Both the position numbers and the translations under genes were made by a program. Positions 17,478 through 30,385 of a stretch of DNA of 64,000 nt are shown here, piece after piece (the stretch's first letter is position 1; every line of letters begins with the position of its first letter). The DNA is from Microbacterium testaceum StLB037 (GTDB taxonomy: Bacteria > Actinomycetota > Actinomycetes > Actinomycetales > Microbacteriaceae): assembly GCF_900104345.1 (NCBI RefSeq), contig NZ_FNJN01000006.1, forward strand, positions 62,001 through 126,000, written 5' to 3'. Below the pieces are notes generated by a model. The model was given only the letters and a program-made list of their open reading frames with translations. It was not told the origin of the DNA and searched no databases.

Positions 17478-17966
17478 CTAGCGGGGTGTCGAGGCCGCGA
17501 GCCGCGTCGCGCGGCTGATGTCGCGGTGAACCCACGACAGAGCGAAACGCGGGTCGAACGACGGGGCGCACTTCGCGCACGAGGTGGGCCGGGTCGCACG
17601 CCGGTGCCGATAGGCGACGTGGCCCGCCGGGCACGTGCCGACCCACGGGGCGAGTTCGTTGGCGGTCTCGCCGGCGTGGGTCGTCCCGCCCACGTAACCC
17701 AGCTCGCGTGCCGTCCGCTTCCACACCGGTCCGTGCCCCGCGGCCGGGCCCGCGACGGCGTGCGCGATCTCGTGCAGCAGCGTCTGGTGATTCGTGTCGT
17801 CGTCGTAGCGCGCGGAGAGGTAGCGCGAGACGCTGATGCGCTGACGGCCGTAGTCGCACAGGCCCGCGCGCCGCTTGGCGTTGTCGAAGGCGAAGGTCCA
17901 CGACGGATCGAGGTGGAGGGCGATCAACGCCTCGGCCCAGATGCGGACGCGCTGCAGATCGGACAT
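17478..17966 (-). CDS. SprT-like zinc protease-fold protein
   Basis: A 162-residue SprT-like protein. The metal motif HEIAH is in LLHEIAHAVAGPAAGHGPVW, with a further His in the GHGPVWK block typical of SprT-like domains. The C-terminal half has a zinc-ribbon-like part (CPAGHVAYRHRR then CAKC). The eukaryotic relative Spartan degrades DNA-protein crosslinks; the bacterial role is unproven. The start ATG 17966 lies 7 nt after a TAGGCT -10 element on the minus strand, so it is probably transcribed alone as a leaderless mRNA although the TPR-like gene lies 30 nt upstream in the same direction. Confidence 0.85.
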   Translation of the reverse strand: MSDLQRVRIWAEALIALHLDPSWTFAFDNAKRRAGLCDYGRQRISVSRYLSARYDDDTNHQTLLHEIAHAVAGPAAGHGPVWKRTARELGYVGGTTHAGETANELAPWVGTCPAGHVAYRHRRATRPTSCAKCAPSFDPRFALSWVHRDISRATRLAASTPR

Positions 17967-17973
17967 GAGCGGA

Positions 17974-17979
17974 AGCCTA
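17974..17979 (-). promoter_or_regulatory. -10 element for leaderless SprT-like gene
   Basis: On the minus strand TAGGCT ends 7 nt before ATG 17966. It fills the short gap after the upstream gene. Confidence 0.6.
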
Positions 17980-17996
17980 GAAGGGACCTACGACAC

Positions 17997-18527
17997 TCAG
18001 CTCGCGACGACCTCGCGCGTGCGGCGACGCTCCGCGGCGTCGATCGCGAGCAGGGTCGATTCGAGCTGCGCGTCGGTGGCGCCGGCGTTCTGCCGCAGGA
18101 ACAGCGCCTGCTTGAAGTCGCGGCGGGCGGCGTCGAAGTCGCCCTCGTCGTAGTGCACCTTTCCGCGGTGCTGGAGGGCGAAGGCGGCGATGCTCGCCCA
18201 ACCCTGCCCCTCGGCCTCTTCGGCGCACATGGTGAGCTCCTGCTCGGCGGCGGCGTAGGCCCCGCGGCACTGCATGATCGTCGCGTGGAGGATGCGCGCG
18301 CGCAGCAGATCGCGACGGGTGCCGGCCATGCGGGCGACCCGAACCGACTGCTCCGAGATCGCGAGCGCCTCGTCGAATCGGTCGAGCACCTTGAGGAGCC
18401 ACACCCGCTCGAGGAGGGCGTGGAGGCTGCGCTGGGAACCGATCTCCTCGAGACGTTCCGCGCACTCACGGGAGTCGGTGACCTCGCGCAAAGTGTCGGG
18501 GTCGTACCCGTGGATGTAGCTCACCAT
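17997..18527 (-). CDS. TPR-like helical repeat protein
   Basis: A 176-residue all-helical protein with tetratricopeptide-like repeats. Pairs of helices such as LLERVWLLKVLDRFDEALAI and AFALQHRGKVHYDEGDFDAA (then RRDFKQALFL) carry the W-L-G/Y-A-F-A-P-like spacing of TPRs. Such proteins are usually interaction scaffolds. The frame is open 46 codons upstream, but ATG 18527 is preferred because AGAGGAG lies 4 nt before it. No enzymatic motif is seen. The specific partner is unknown. Confidence 0.75.
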   Translation of the reverse strand: MVSYIHGYDPDTLREVTDSRECAERLEEIGSQRSLHALLERVWLLKVLDRFDEALAISEQSVRVARMAGTRRDLLRARILHATIMQCRGAYAAAEQELTMCAEEAEGQGWASIAAFALQHRGKVHYDEGDFDAARRDFKQALFLRQNAGATDAQLESTLLAIDAAERRRTREVVAS

Positions 18528-18618
18528 CGCTCCTCTCGTTCCGGCAGGACTTCCAGTGTGCGCCGCACGGGCGTCGAGGGGTGCCTCGCCACGCGGTCGG
18601 GCGGCGAAGACGCCGTGA

Positions 18619-19485
18619 TCATCTCTCGAACAGGGATGCCGAGGGCTTCGGAGACGCGGTCGCATCGGCGTCCGTGGCCGGTCGCGACCCGCGTATGAAC
18701 TCCTCGATCTCCGCGCCTTGAGAGACCTTGGCGGGGTGGGGGCCGGCCGCCATCAGTCGCGGGAGCCACTCGACCGGCAGGGTCGCTGCGGAGGCGGCGA
18801 CGACGAGGTTGCCGAATCGGCGTCCCTTGAGCACCTGCACCTCGGCGAGGACGATGACCTCGGGCAGGACCTCGCGGATCGTGGCGACCTGGCGGCGGGC
18901 GAAGGCCAGTCCGGGTCCGTCGGACACGTTCACCAGGAGCACCCCCTCGGGCGCGAGCAGGGCCGCCGCCTCGCGGTAGAACTCCACGGTGGTGAGGTGG
19001 GCGGGGGTCTGCGCGCCGGAGTACACGTCGCTGATGAGGAGGTCGACGGCACCCGAGAGCCCCGCCGGCAGTCTCGACAGCCCGGCACGCGCGTCGCCGA
19101 TGCGCACGCGAATCGACGCGCCGCGGGGGAGGGGGAGGTTCTCGCGCACGAGGTCCCACAGCGCCGGCTCGAGCTCGATGACCTGCTGGCGCGAGCCCGG
19201 TCGGGTCGCCTCCACGTAGCGCGGCAGCGTGAGGGCGCCCGCGCCGAGGTGGACCGCGGTGAGGGGCTGTCCCGGCATCCGGAGTCGATCGATCACGGCG
19301 CCCATGCGCGCCACGTACTCGAAGTGCAGGTGCGTGGGGTCGTCGAGGTCGACGTGCGACTGGGGTGTCCCGTCGACGACGAGCTCCCATCCCGACACGA
19401 ACCCCGAGGGCGAGACGCGGGCGAGGGCGCCGTCGGACAGCCGCGCGGTCGGGGCGTCGTCGGGTTCGATGCGCATGCGGGCCAT
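18619..19485 (-). CDS. Spermidine-synthase-like methyltransferase-fold protein
   Basis: A 288-residue Rossmann-fold protein of the polyamine aminopropyltransferase-like group. The nucleotide-binding motif is HLGAGALTLPRYVEATRPGS, followed by an acidic strand end (QQVIELEPAL) and GDARAGL, then DLLISDVYSGAQTP in the catalytic region. Actinobacterial members of this group often lack proven aminopropyltransferase activity and may be methyltransferase-like. The last 25 residues are low-complexity and probably disordered. It is divergent from pxpA with only 41 bp between start codons; a TAGCGT -10 lies 6 nt before ATG 19485. Confidence 0.78.
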   Translation of the reverse strand: MARMRIEPDDAPTARLSDGALARVSPSGFVSGWELVVDGTPQSHVDLDDPTHLHFEYVARMGAVIDRLRMPGQPLTAVHLGAGALTLPRYVEATRPGSRQQVIELEPALWDLVRENLPLPRGASIRVRIGDARAGLSRLPAGLSGAVDLLISDVYSGAQTPAHLTTVEFYREAAALLAPEGVLLVNVSDGPGLAFARRQVATIREVLPEVIVLAEVQVLKGRRFGNLVVAASAATLPVEWLPRLMAAGPHPAKVSQGAEIEEFIRGSRPATDADATASPKPSASLFER

Positions 19486-19491
19486 GAACCC

Positions 19492-19497
19492 ACGCTA
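19492..19497 (-). promoter_or_regulatory. -10 element, spermidine-synthase-like gene
   Basis: On the minus strand TAGCGT ends 6 nt before ATG 19485. It occupies the position expected for the -35 of the opposite pxpA promoter (17 bp away). Confidence 0.65.
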
Positions 19498-19514
19498 GGC
19501 CCTCGGGGCGGCGG

Positions 19515-19520
19515 TACCGT
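19515..19520 (+). promoter_or_regulatory. -10 element, pxpA
   Basis: TACCGT ends 6 nt before ATG 19527. Together with the TAGCGT on the other strand it forms a back-to-back pair of leaderless promoters whose -35 regions must overlap. Confidence 0.65.
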
Positions 19521-19526
19521 GGCCGC

Positions 19527-20279
19527 ATGCGGGTGGATCTCAACGCCGACCTGGGCGAGACCGTCGACGGAGTGCCGACGGCCGACGACGACGCCATGTT
19601 CGCGGTGATCTCCAGCGCCAGCATCGCTTGCGGCGGGCACGCGGGGGATGCCGGCGCGATGCGCGCCTCCGTCGAGAGGGCGGGGCGTTTCGGGGTCGCC
19701 GTCGGCGCACACCCCTCGTACGAGGACCGCGAGAACTTCGGTCGCGTGGCCCGCTCGCCCGGCTCCGCCGATCTCCGCGCGAGTGTGATCGGGCAGATCG
19801 CCGCGCTCGCCGCGGCCGGTGCCGACCTGCGGTACGTCAAGCCGCACGGGGCGCTTTATCACGCGGTCACCGTCGACCGACGGCAGGCCGACGCGGTCGT
19901 CGCGGCGGTGGCCGACCACTCCGCGCGGCTCGGACGCGCGCTCCCGATCCTCGGCCTTCCCGGCGCGATCGCCGAGGCCGCGGCATCCGCGGGTCTCCCC
20001 TTCGTGCCCGAGGCCTTCCTCGACCGGGGGTACACGGCGACGGCGACGCTCGTGCCCCGAGGGTCTCCCGGCGCGCTCGTCGACGACCCGGCCCTCGTGG
20101 CCGAGCGGGCGGTGCTCCTCGTACGCGACCGAGAGGTCGAGGCCGTCGACGGGACGCGGCTCGCCGTCGAGGCCGCCTCGCTGTGCCTGCACGGGGACAC
20201 TCCCGCCGCCGTGGCGATGGCGCGGGCCGTGCGCGCGGCCCTGGACGACGCGGGTGTCGAGGTGCGCGCTCCGTGGTGA
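19527..20279 (+). CDS. pxpA: 5-oxoprolinase subunit PxpA (LamB/YcsF family)
   Basis: A 250-residue LamB/YcsF protein. In the PxpABC complex this subunit acts with the PxpB and PxpC subunits to hydrolyse 5-oxoproline (pyroglutamate) to glutamate using ATP, salvaging a damage product of glutamine and glutathione. Diagnostic blocks are DLNADLGE (4-11), IACGGHAGD (about 35-43), GAHPSYEDRENFGR and YVKPHGALYH. The stop overlaps the GTG start of the pxpB-pxpC fusion by 4 nt (GTGA), so translation is coupled and the subunits are made in step. Its promoter is leaderless and shared back to back with the gene on the other strand. Confidence 0.92.
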   Translation: MRVDLNADLGETVDGVPTADDDAMFAVISSASIACGGHAGDAGAMRASVERAGRFGVAVGAHPSYEDRENFGRVARSPGSADLRASVIGQIAALAAAGADLRYVKPHGALYHAVTVDRRQADAVVAAVADHSARLGRALPILGLPGAIAEAAASAGLPFVPEAFLDRGYTATATLVPRGSPGALVDDPALVAERAVLLVRDREVEAVDGTRLAVEAASLCLHGDTPAAVAMARAVRAALDDAGVEVRAPW

Positions 20280-21880
20280 CGCTGCGGGCGATGGGCGAGA
20301 GGGCCGTGCTGGCCGAGGTCGCCGATCTGTCCGCTGTCGTGCGGTTGCACGCCGCGCTCGCCGCGGATCCGCTCGACGGCGTCGACGATCTCGTGCCCGC
20401 CGCGCGCACCGTGCTCATCGCCTTCGATCCGCTCCGCACCTCGGCGTCCGCGGTCGCCGCGTGGGTCCGGGCGGCCGCGACCGGGGATCCGGATGCCGCC
20501 CCACCCGGCCCCCTCGTCGAGATCGCGACGCGGTACGACGGCGCCGACCTGGACGACACGGCCGAGCTGCTCGGCATCCGAGCGGACGAACTCATCGCGC
20601 GCCACGGCGCCGCGGAGTGGATGGTGGCCTTCACCGGCTTCGCGCCGGGGTTCGCCTATCTCGTGAGTGCGGACTGGCCGTTCGACGTCCCTCGACTCGA
20701 CCGACCCCGCCTTCGCGTCCCCGCCGGAGCCGTGGGTCTCGCGGGGGCGTTCAGCGGGGCCTACCCCCGTGACACCCCGGGCGGCTGGCGGCTCATCGGG
20801 TCGACGGATGCGGTCCTCTTCGACCCCGAGGCCGTCGACCCCGTCCTCTTGGCGCCTGGCAGCCGCGTGCGGTTCGTCCCGCTCCGCGAGCGCGCGCACG
20901 TCGTCGGGCCGCGGGAGCCCGACAGCACGACTCCGACGAGCGGACGACCGGATGCCGCGGCCTTTTCGTCCGCGGGTGATTCCTCGCCCCATGTGGCGCG
21001 TTCCTCGACCGCCGGGGCGGCGCCGGGCCCGGCGCTCCGCATCCTCGCCCCCGGTCCGCTGGTCACGGTGCAGGACCTCGGCCGACCCGGTCGAGCGGCG
21101 CTGGGGGTGGCTCGCTCGGGCGCTCTGGATCGCGGCGCCCTGCGCATCGCGAACCGTCTCGTCGGAAACGCTGAGAGCGCGGCGGCTCTCGAGATCACGC
21201 TCGGCGGGTTCTCGGCGCGAGCCGTACACGACTGCTGGGTCGCGGTGACCGGTGCTGTCGCCGACGTGCGCGTCGACGGGCGCGGCGTCTCCGCCTACGC
21301 GCCGGTGCGGCTCGCGAGGGGTGCAGAGCTGACGATCGACCCCGCCCGCGCGGGCCTGCGGGTGATCCTCGCCGTCCGCGGGGGAGTGGCCGCCGAGTCC
21401 GTGCTCGGCTCGCGCTCCACCGACATTCTCGCGCGACTCGGCCCTCCACCCCTCCGTGCCGGCGACCTCGTGCACGCGGGATTCGCGACCGGGGAGGTGC
21501 CCGCGGTGGACGGGTTCCCCCGGTCGATTCCCTCAGCCGTGCTCGAGGTGGGGCTCCGGCCGGGGCCGCGGGCGGACTGGTTCACCCCCGCCTCCGTCGA
21601 TGCGCTGACCGATGCGTCCTGGACCGTGTCGACCGACATCGACCGCATCGGCATCCGTCTCGACGGTCCGGTCCTCGAGCGCACCCGTCGCGACGAACTC
21701 CCCAGCGAGGGCATGCGTCCGGGAGCGGTGCAGGTTCCTCCGCACGGGCGCCCGGTGATCCTGCTCGCCGACGGTCCCGTGACCGGGGGCTATCCCGTGA
21801 TCGGGGTGATCCCGGATGCCGCCCTCGACGCTCTCGCACAGGTGCGGCCGGGTGACCGGGTGCGGTTTCGCCGGGCCTGA
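20276..21880 (+). CDS. pxpBC: 5-oxoprolinase subunits PxpB-PxpC fused in one polypeptide
   Basis: A 534-residue fusion of the two remaining 5-oxoprolinase subunits, also known as allophanate-hydrolase-like KipI/KipA domains. PxpB occupies about residues 1-215 (GFAPGFAYL; RVPAGAVGLAGAFSGAYPRD then TPGGWRLIG), then a Ser/Pro/Ala-rich linker of about 35 residues, then PxpC from about 253 (LVTVQDLGRPGRAALGV; RSGALDRGALRIANRLVGN). The start is GTG 20276 (another GTG lies one codon earlier), overlapping the pxpA stop as GTGA. Fusion fixes a 1:1 ratio of the two subunits. No terminator is seen before the rpoB promoter. Confidence 0.9.
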   Translation: MTLRAMGERAVLAEVADLSAVVRLHAALAADPLDGVDDLVPAARTVLIAFDPLRTSASAVAAWVRAAATGDPDAAPPGPLVEIATRYDGADLDDTAELLGIRADELIARHGAAEWMVAFTGFAPGFAYLVSADWPFDVPRLDRPRLRVPAGAVGLAGAFSGAYPRDTPGGWRLIGSTDAVLFDPEAVDPVLLAPGSRVRFVPLRERAHVVGPREPDSTTPTSGRPDAAAFSSAGDSSPHVARSSTAGAAPGPALRILAPGPLVTVQDLGRPGRAALGVARSGALDRGALRIANRLVGNAESAAALEITLGGFSARAVHDCWVAVTGAVADVRVDGRGVSAYAPVRLARGAELTIDPARAGLRVILAVRGGVAAESVLGSRSTDILARLGPPPLRAGDLVHAGFATGEVPAVDGFPRSIPSAVLEVGLRPGPRADWFTPASVDALTDASWTVSTDIDRIGIRLDGPVLERTRRDELPSEGMRPGAVQVPPHGRPVILLADGPVTGGYPVIGVIPDAALDALAQVRPGDRVRFRRA

Positions 21881-21955
21881 CGGGGCGGGAGCGAGGAATG
21901 CCGGGCGAGCGCACGCGGTTATACCGCAGGTCCGAGAACGCGTCAAGAATTGGAC

Positions 21956-21984
21956 TGGACACGGCGAGTCCTCCCGCGTATGCT
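21956..21984 (+). promoter_or_regulatory. rpoB-rpoC promoter
   Basis: TGGACA (21956-21961) and TATGCT (21979-21984) are separated by exactly 17 bp. The predicted start near 21991 leaves a leader of about 160 nt before the rpoB TTG codon. A small palindrome, GCGGT-TAT-ACCGC at 21915-21927, lies upstream and could be a regulator site. The rest of the 272-bp gap after pxpBC shows no gene. Confidence 0.75.
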
Positions 21985-22152
21985 TGGACTTTGCGCTCCT
22001 CGATTCCCCCTGCCCTCATATGGTGGTCGGCTGAGCCTGCCCGTCCCCGCTTCACCGCGGTGTGCGACGTGCAGGTTATCGGGGCAGGAACGCACTCCAC
22101 CTGACGACAAGGAATCACGAGCCCCTCGCCCGGGCTTCTGGAGGTTATTCCC

Positions 22153-25650
<3,498 letters not shown>

Positions 25651-25706
25651 GCTTCCAGCTCAGCGACCCAGCTCAGATTTCAGAGAATTCCGACACAGGA
25701 GAACCA

Positions 25707-28700
25707 GTGCTCGAATCAACCACTTTCGATCAGATCCGTATCGGTCTGGCCACCGCCGACGACATCCGTCGTTGGTCCTTCGGTGAGGTCAAGAAGCCCG
25801 AGACGATCAACTACCGCACGCTGAAGCCCGAGAAGGACGGACTCTTCGGCGAGCAGATCTTCGGACCCTCCCGCGACTGGGAGTGCGCCTGCGGCAAGTA
25901 CAAGCGCGTGCGCTTCAAGGGCATCGTCTGCGAGCGCTGCGGCGTCGAGGTCACCAAGTCCTCGGTCCGTCGCGAGCGCATGGGCCACATCGAGCTCGCC
26001 GCGCCCGTCACGCACATCTGGTACTTCAAGGGCGTGCCCTCGCGCCTCGGCTACCTGCTCGACATGGCGCCGAAGGACCTCGAGAAGGTCATTTACTTCG
26101 CCGCCTACATGGTGATCTCGGTCGACGAGGATGCTCGTCACCGCGACCTGGCCACGCAGGAGAACAACATCCGCCTCGAGCTGAAGACGCTCGGCGACCG
26201 TCGCGACGCCCGCGTCGCGGCCCGCCTCGCCAAGCTCGAGGAGGAGCTCGCCGCCCTCGAGGCGGAGGGTGCCAAGGCCGACCAGAAGAAGAAGGTCAAG
26301 GACGCCGCCGAGAAGGACATGACGGCGGCCCGCAAGAACGCCGACGAGCAGATCGCCAAGCTCGAGCGCGTGTGGGAGGACTTCCGCACGCTCGAGGTGG
26401 GCGCCCTGAAGCCCGAGGACGACGTGTTCCACGAGCTGCAGGACCGCTTCGGTCAGTACTTCGAGGCCCACATGGGCGCGGAGTCGATCAAGCGTCGCCT
26501 CGAGGCCTTCGACCTGCAGGCCGAGGCCGACAGCCTCCACCTGCAGATCTCTGAGGGCAAGGGCCAGCGCAAGATTCGCGCGATCAAGCGCCTCAAGGTC
26601 GTCAACTCGTTCCTGCAGACCGGCATGAGCCCGGCCTCGATGGTGCTGGATGTCGTCCCGGTGATCCCGCCGGAGCTTCGTCCCATGGTCCAGCTCGACG
26701 GTGGCCGCTTCGCGACCTCCGACCTGAACGACCTCTACCGTCGCGTGATCAACCGCAACAACCGCCTCCGTCGCCTGATCGACCTCGGTGCTCCCGAGAT
26801 CATCGTCAACAACGAGAAGCGCATGCTGCAGGAGGCCGTCGACGCGCTGTTCGACAACGGCCGCCGTGGTCGCCCCGTCACCGGTACCGGCAACCGCGCC
26901 CTGAAGTCCCTGAGCGACATGCTCAAGGGAAAGCAGGGTCGCTTCCGCCAGAACCTGCTCGGAAAGCGCGTGGACTACTCGGGCCGTTCCGTCATCATCG
27001 TCGGACCCCAGCTCAAGCTCCACCAGTGCGGTCTGCCCAAGCAGATGGCGCTCGAGCTGTTCAAGCCGTTCGTCATCAAGCGCCTGATCGACCTCGGTCA
27101 CTCGCAGAACATCAAGGCCGCCAAGCGCGCCGTCGAGCGCTACCGTCCCGAGGTCTGGGACGTGCTCGAGGAGATCATCCGCGAGCGCCCCGTGCTGCTG
27201 AACCGTGCACCCACCCTGCACCGTCTCGGCATCCAGGCGTTCGAGCCCCAGCTCGTCGAGGGCAAAGCGATCCAGCTGCACCCGCTCGTGTGCGCGGCGT
27301 TCAACGCCGACTTCGACGGTGACCAGATGGCCGTCCACCTGCCCCTGTCGGTCGAGGCCCAGGCCGAGGCACGCGTGCTGATGCTCGCCTCGAACAACAT
27401 CCTGAAGCCGTCGGACGGTCGCCCGGTGACCCTGCCCTCGCAGGACATGATCATCGGTCTGCACCACCTCACCACTCTCAAGGAGGGTGCGAAGGGCGAA
27501 GGTCGCGCGTTCGGTTCCGTGGGCGAGGCGATCCTGGCCAAGGACGAGGGCACCCTCGACCTGCAGGCCAAGGCGCGCATCCGCATCCCCGGCCTGACGT
27601 TCCTCGAGGGCCAGGCGCCCGAGGGTTACGACGTGCACGGTCTCGTCGACGCGTCGCTCGGACAGGCGATCTTCAACGACACGCTCCCCAAGGGCTACCC
27701 GTTCGTTCGCGAGCAGGCCGACAAGGGCAAGCTGTCGCAGATCGTCAACAAGCTGGCAGAGGAGTACCCCAAGGTCGAGGTCGCAGCATCGCTCGACCGG
27801 ATCAAGGACGCCGGTTTCTACTGGGCCACCCGTTCGGGTGTCACGGTGGCGCTGAGCGACATCCTCACCCCGCCGAACAAGGCCGAGATCGTCGCCGGCT
27901 ACGAGAAGCAGGCCGCGAAGGTCCAGGGCCAGTACGAGAAGGGTCTCACCACCGACGCCGAGCGTCGTCAGGAGCTCATCAAGATCTGGACCGAGGCCAC
28001 CGACGAGGTCCAGAAGGCGATGCGGGACAACTTCCCCGCCGACAACACCATCAACCGCATGGTTTCGTCGGGCGCCCGTGGTAACTGGCTGCAGATCCGC
28101 AACATCGCGGGTATGCGAGGCCTGGTGAACAACCCCAAGGGTGAGATCATCCCGCGTCCGATCATCTCCTCGTACCGCGAGGGTCTGTCGGTCGCCGAGT
28201 ACTTCATCGCGACGCACGGTGCCCGTAAGGGTCTGGCCGACACGGCCCTCCGTACGGCCGACTCGGGGTACCTCACGCGTCGTCTGGTCGACGTCTCGCA
28301 GGATGTCATCATCCGCGAGGAGGACTGCGGCACGTCGAAGGGCCTCGAGCTCCCGATCGCCGCGGCCGACTCGACCGGTTCGCTGGTCAAGGACGCCAAC
28401 GTCGAGAACTCGGTGTTCGCTCGTACGCTCGCCACGGCGGTCGTCGACGCGCAGGGCACCGTGCTGGCCGAGGCCGGCGACGACGTGGGCGACGTGCTCA
28501 TCGACAAGCTGGTTGCGGGTGGTGTCGAGACCATCAAGGTCCGCTCCGTCCTGACCTGCGACTCGGCGGTCGGTGTCTGCGCGAAGTGCTACGGCCGTTC
28601 GCTCGCCACCGGCAAGATCGTCGACATCGGCGAGGCCGTCGGCATCATCGCGGCCCAGTCGATCGGTGAGCCCGGTACCCAGCTGACGATGCGTACCTTC

Positions 28701-29582
28701 CACACCGGTGGTTCCGCCTCGGCGGACGACATCACGCAGGGTCTTCCGCGTGTGCAGGAGCTCTTCGAGGCCCGCACCCCCAAGGGTGCGTCGCCGATCG
28801 CCGAGGCCGACGGCCGCATCACGATCGACGAGACCGACAAGGCCAAGAAGGTCATCCTGACGCCCGACAACGGCGACGAGCCGGTGGTCTACCCCGTCCT
28901 GAAGCGCGCGACGCTCCTGGTCGAGGACGGCCAGCACGTCTCGGTCGGCGAGCCCCTCCAGGTCGGAACGCTCGACCCCAAGGAGGTCATGCGCGTGCAG
29001 GGTGCCCGCGAGGTGCAGAAGTACCTCGTCAACGGCGTCCAGGGCGTGTACCGCTCGCAGGGCGTGCCGATCCACGACAAGCACATCGAGGTCATCGTCC
29101 GACAGATGCTCCGCAAGGTCACCGTCGTCGATCACGCCGACACCGATCTGCTGCCCGGTGAGCTGGTGGACTTCAAGCGCTACCAGACCATCAACCGCGA
29201 GGCGGTCGGCGAGGGCAAGCGTCCCGCGTCGGGTCGTCCCGAGCTGATGGGTATCACGAAGGCGTCGCTCGCGACCGAGTCGTGGCTGTCGGCGGCATCG
29301 TTCCAGGAGACCACCCGCGTCCTGACGCAGGCGGCCATGGAGGGCAAGAGCGACCCGCTCGTCGGCCTCAAGGAGAACGTCATCATCGGAAAGCTCATCC
29401 CCGCCGGAACCGGACTTGCGAAGTACCGCAACGTCACGGTCGAGGCGACGGAAGAGGCGAAGAGCGAGCGGTACCCCAACCGCATCTTCGCTTCGGACGG
29501 CGCGTACAGCGACGCCGACCTGAGCTACGTCGACTTCGACAGCTTCTCGACGGACGACTTCACGCCCGGCACGTACAACTGA
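25707..29582 (+). CDS. rpoC: RNA polymerase beta-prime subunit
   Basis: The 1291-residue beta-prime subunit. The N-terminal zinc site is Cys60, Cys62, Cys75 and Cys78; the catalytic magnesium loop NADFDGDQM is about residue 535; the second zinc site uses CGTSKG and [14 protein letters not shown] Lys/Glu/Ala-rich coiled-coil insertion near residues 150-225 ([16 protein letters not shown]...) is characteristic of actinobacterial beta-prime. The start is GTG 25707 with AGGAGA about 6 nt before it. It ends the rpoBC operon and is followed by two stem-loops. Confidence 0.98.
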   Translation: MLESTTFDQIRIGLATADDIRRWSFGEVKKPETINYRTLKPEKDGLFGEQIFGPSRDWECACGKYKRVRFKGIVCERCGVEVTKSSVRRERMGHIELAAPVTHIWYFKGVPSRLGYLLDMAPKDLEKVIYFAAYMVISVDEDARHRDLATQENNIRLELKTLGDRRDARVAARLAKLEEELAALEAEGAKADQKKKVKDAAEKDMTAARKNADEQIAKLERVWEDFRTLEVGALKPEDDVFHELQDRFGQYFEAHMGAESIKRRLEAFDLQAEADSLHLQISEGKGQRKIRAIKRLKVVNSFLQTGMSPASMVLDVVPVIPPELRPMVQLDGGRFATSDLNDLYRRVINRNNRLRRLIDLGAPEIIVNNEKRMLQEAVDALFDNGRRGRPVTGTGNRALKSLSDMLKGKQGRFRQNLLGKRVDYSGRSVIIVGPQLKLHQCGLPKQMALELFKPFVIKRLIDLGHSQNIKAAKRAVERYRPEVWDVLEEIIRERPVLLNRAPTLHRLGIQAFEPQLVEGKAIQLHPLVCAAFNADFDGDQMAVHLPLSVEAQAEARVLMLASNNILKPSDGRPVTLPSQDMIIGLHHLTTLKEGAKGEGRAFGSVGEAILAKDEGTLDLQAKARIRIPGLTFLEGQAPEGYDVHGLVDASLGQAIFNDTLPKGYPFVREQADKGKLSQIVNKLAEEYPKVEVAASLDRIKDAGFYWATRSGVTVALSDILTPPNKAEIVAGYEKQAAKVQGQYEKGLTTDAERRQELIKIWTEATDEVQKAMRDNFPADNTINRMVSSGARGNWLQIRNIAGMRGLVNNPKGEIIPRPIISSYREGLSVAEYFIATHGARKGLADTALRTADSGYLTRRLVDVSQDVIIREEDCGTSKGLELPIAAADSTGSLVKDANVENSVFARTLATAVVDAQGTVLAEAGDDVGDVLIDKLVAGGVETIKVRSVLTCDSAVGVCAKCYGRSLATGKIVDIGEAVGIIAAQSIGEPGTQLTMRTFHTGGSASADDITQGLPRVQELFEARTPKGASPIAEADGRITIDETDKAKKVILTPDNGDEPVVYPVLKRATLLVEDGQHVSVGEPLQVGTLDPKEVMRVQGAREVQKYLVNGVQGVYRSQGVPIHDKHIEVIVRQMLRKVTVVDHADTDLLPGELVDFKRYQTINREAVGEGKRPASGRPELMGITKASLATESWLSAASFQETTRVLTQAAMEGKSDPLVGLKENVIIGKLIPAGTGLAKYRNVTVEATEEAKSERYPNRIFASDGAYSDADLSYVDFDSFSTDDFTPGTYN

Positions 29583-29590
29583 TCGAGGCT

Positions 29591-29617
29591 CGGGAGGGCG
29601 GGTCGCCCGTCCTCCCG
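29591..29617 (+). terminator. First hairpin after rpoC
   Basis: Arms CGGGAGGGCGGG and CCCGTCCTCCCG (one G-T wobble) around a TCG loop begin 9 nt after the rpoC stop codon. Further on, GGATGCC (29631-29637) and GGCATCC (29650-29656) can form a second weak stem. Confidence 0.6.
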
Positions 29618-29663
29618 AACTCGACGGGAGGGATGCCACGCCCCGGCGCGGCATCCTGATCCC

Positions 29664-29695
29664 CGAAGGCCCCCGGCTCACGCCGGGGGCCTTCG
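29664..29695 (+). terminator. Main rpoBC terminator
   Basis: A perfect 14-bp stem, CGAAGGCCCCCGGC against GCCGGGGGCCTTCG, with a TCAC loop. As elsewhere in this window, only a short pyrimidine-rich tail follows and there is no real T-tract. Confidence 0.85.
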
Positions 29696-29764
29696 TCGTG
29701 CTCGCGGCGTGTCGAGGCGCGGGGGAGGCACCTCGGTGCGCCTACCGTTGTGGTGGAGGAACGC

Positions 29765-30364
29765 ATGGCCCGCATCGGGGGACGCAGCTTGTGGCTGGCA
29801 TGGCCGGCGGGTCTGCTGTGCGCGGCCGCCGTCGCCGCTCTGGTGGTCATCGCCACCCCCGGCGTGCCGATGGCCGTGGGATTCGTGGGCGACACGCTGA
29901 GGGCCGCCACGGGGCGGCACGCGGCGGTCGAGACCACCCCTCCCGCGCCGGCTTCGGACTGCCGACACCTGTACTCGCAACCGCTGTGGTCCTCCCTCGT
30001 GTGGTCTCCACAGGCGTTGCTCTCCCAGCGGCGTACCGCGCCGGCGTCGACGCCCGAGGCGGTCGCCGCCGCCGCTCCGACGGTCGTGATCACCTGCCAC
30101 TGGCGGGGCGAAGCCGGGCGTTCGATCGAGACGACCGTCTCGACGGTGACGCCCGAGGGGGCCGCAGCGGTCTCGACCACGCTCGCCGCACAGGGTTTCA
30201 CGTGCGCGGTCGCGGCCGACACCACGCACTGCGAACGCGCCTCGGGCGAGCTCCACGAGGTCCACGATCTGCGTGCCGACCGGTGGGTGTCGTCGACGCT
30301 CTCCGGGTGGATGCCCGACGGGTACGCCGCGATCGTGGCATCCCACGCCTTCTTCGGCGAGTGA
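29765..30364 (+). CDS. Membrane-anchored four-cysteine protein, paralogue of the next gene
   Basis: A 199-residue protein with one N-terminal hydrophobic segment (about residues 10-40) and an exported domain carrying Cys66, Cys111, Cys147 and Cys156. The cysteine contexts (DCR, CxWR, GFxC, xCE) and the end (SGWMPDGYAAIVASHAFFG) parallel the convergent lipoprotein at 30386-30973, so I read the two as diverged paralogues. No known domain is recognised. ATG 29765 is chosen for its GGAGGA site 4 nt upstream; a TACCGT -10 is at 29743-29748, and in-frame GTG codons at 29750 and 29753 are alternatives. Function unknown; the four cysteines suggest two disulfides outside the membrane. Confidence 0.65.
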   Translation: MARIGGRSLWLAWPAGLLCAAAVAALVVIATPGVPMAVGFVGDTLRAATGRHAAVETTPPAPASDCRHLYSQPLWSSLVWSPQALLSQRRTAPASTPEAVAAAAPTVVITCHWRGEAGRSIETTVSTVTPEGAAAVSTTLAAQGFTCAVAADTTHCERASGELHEVHDLRADRWVSSTLSGWMPDGYAAIVASHAFFGE

Positions 30365-30385
30365 CGGGGGAGCCCCCTCGCGGGG

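Noticed and set aside
25716..29681. Very long open frame (about 1320 codons) on the minus strand opposite rpoC, and a similar one opposite rpoB (21943-25242).
   Set aside because: High GC at third positions makes antisense frames stay open. Their translations are low-complexity (Asp/Val/Leu/Arg-rich) and match nothing, while the plus strand is clearly rpoB and rpoC.
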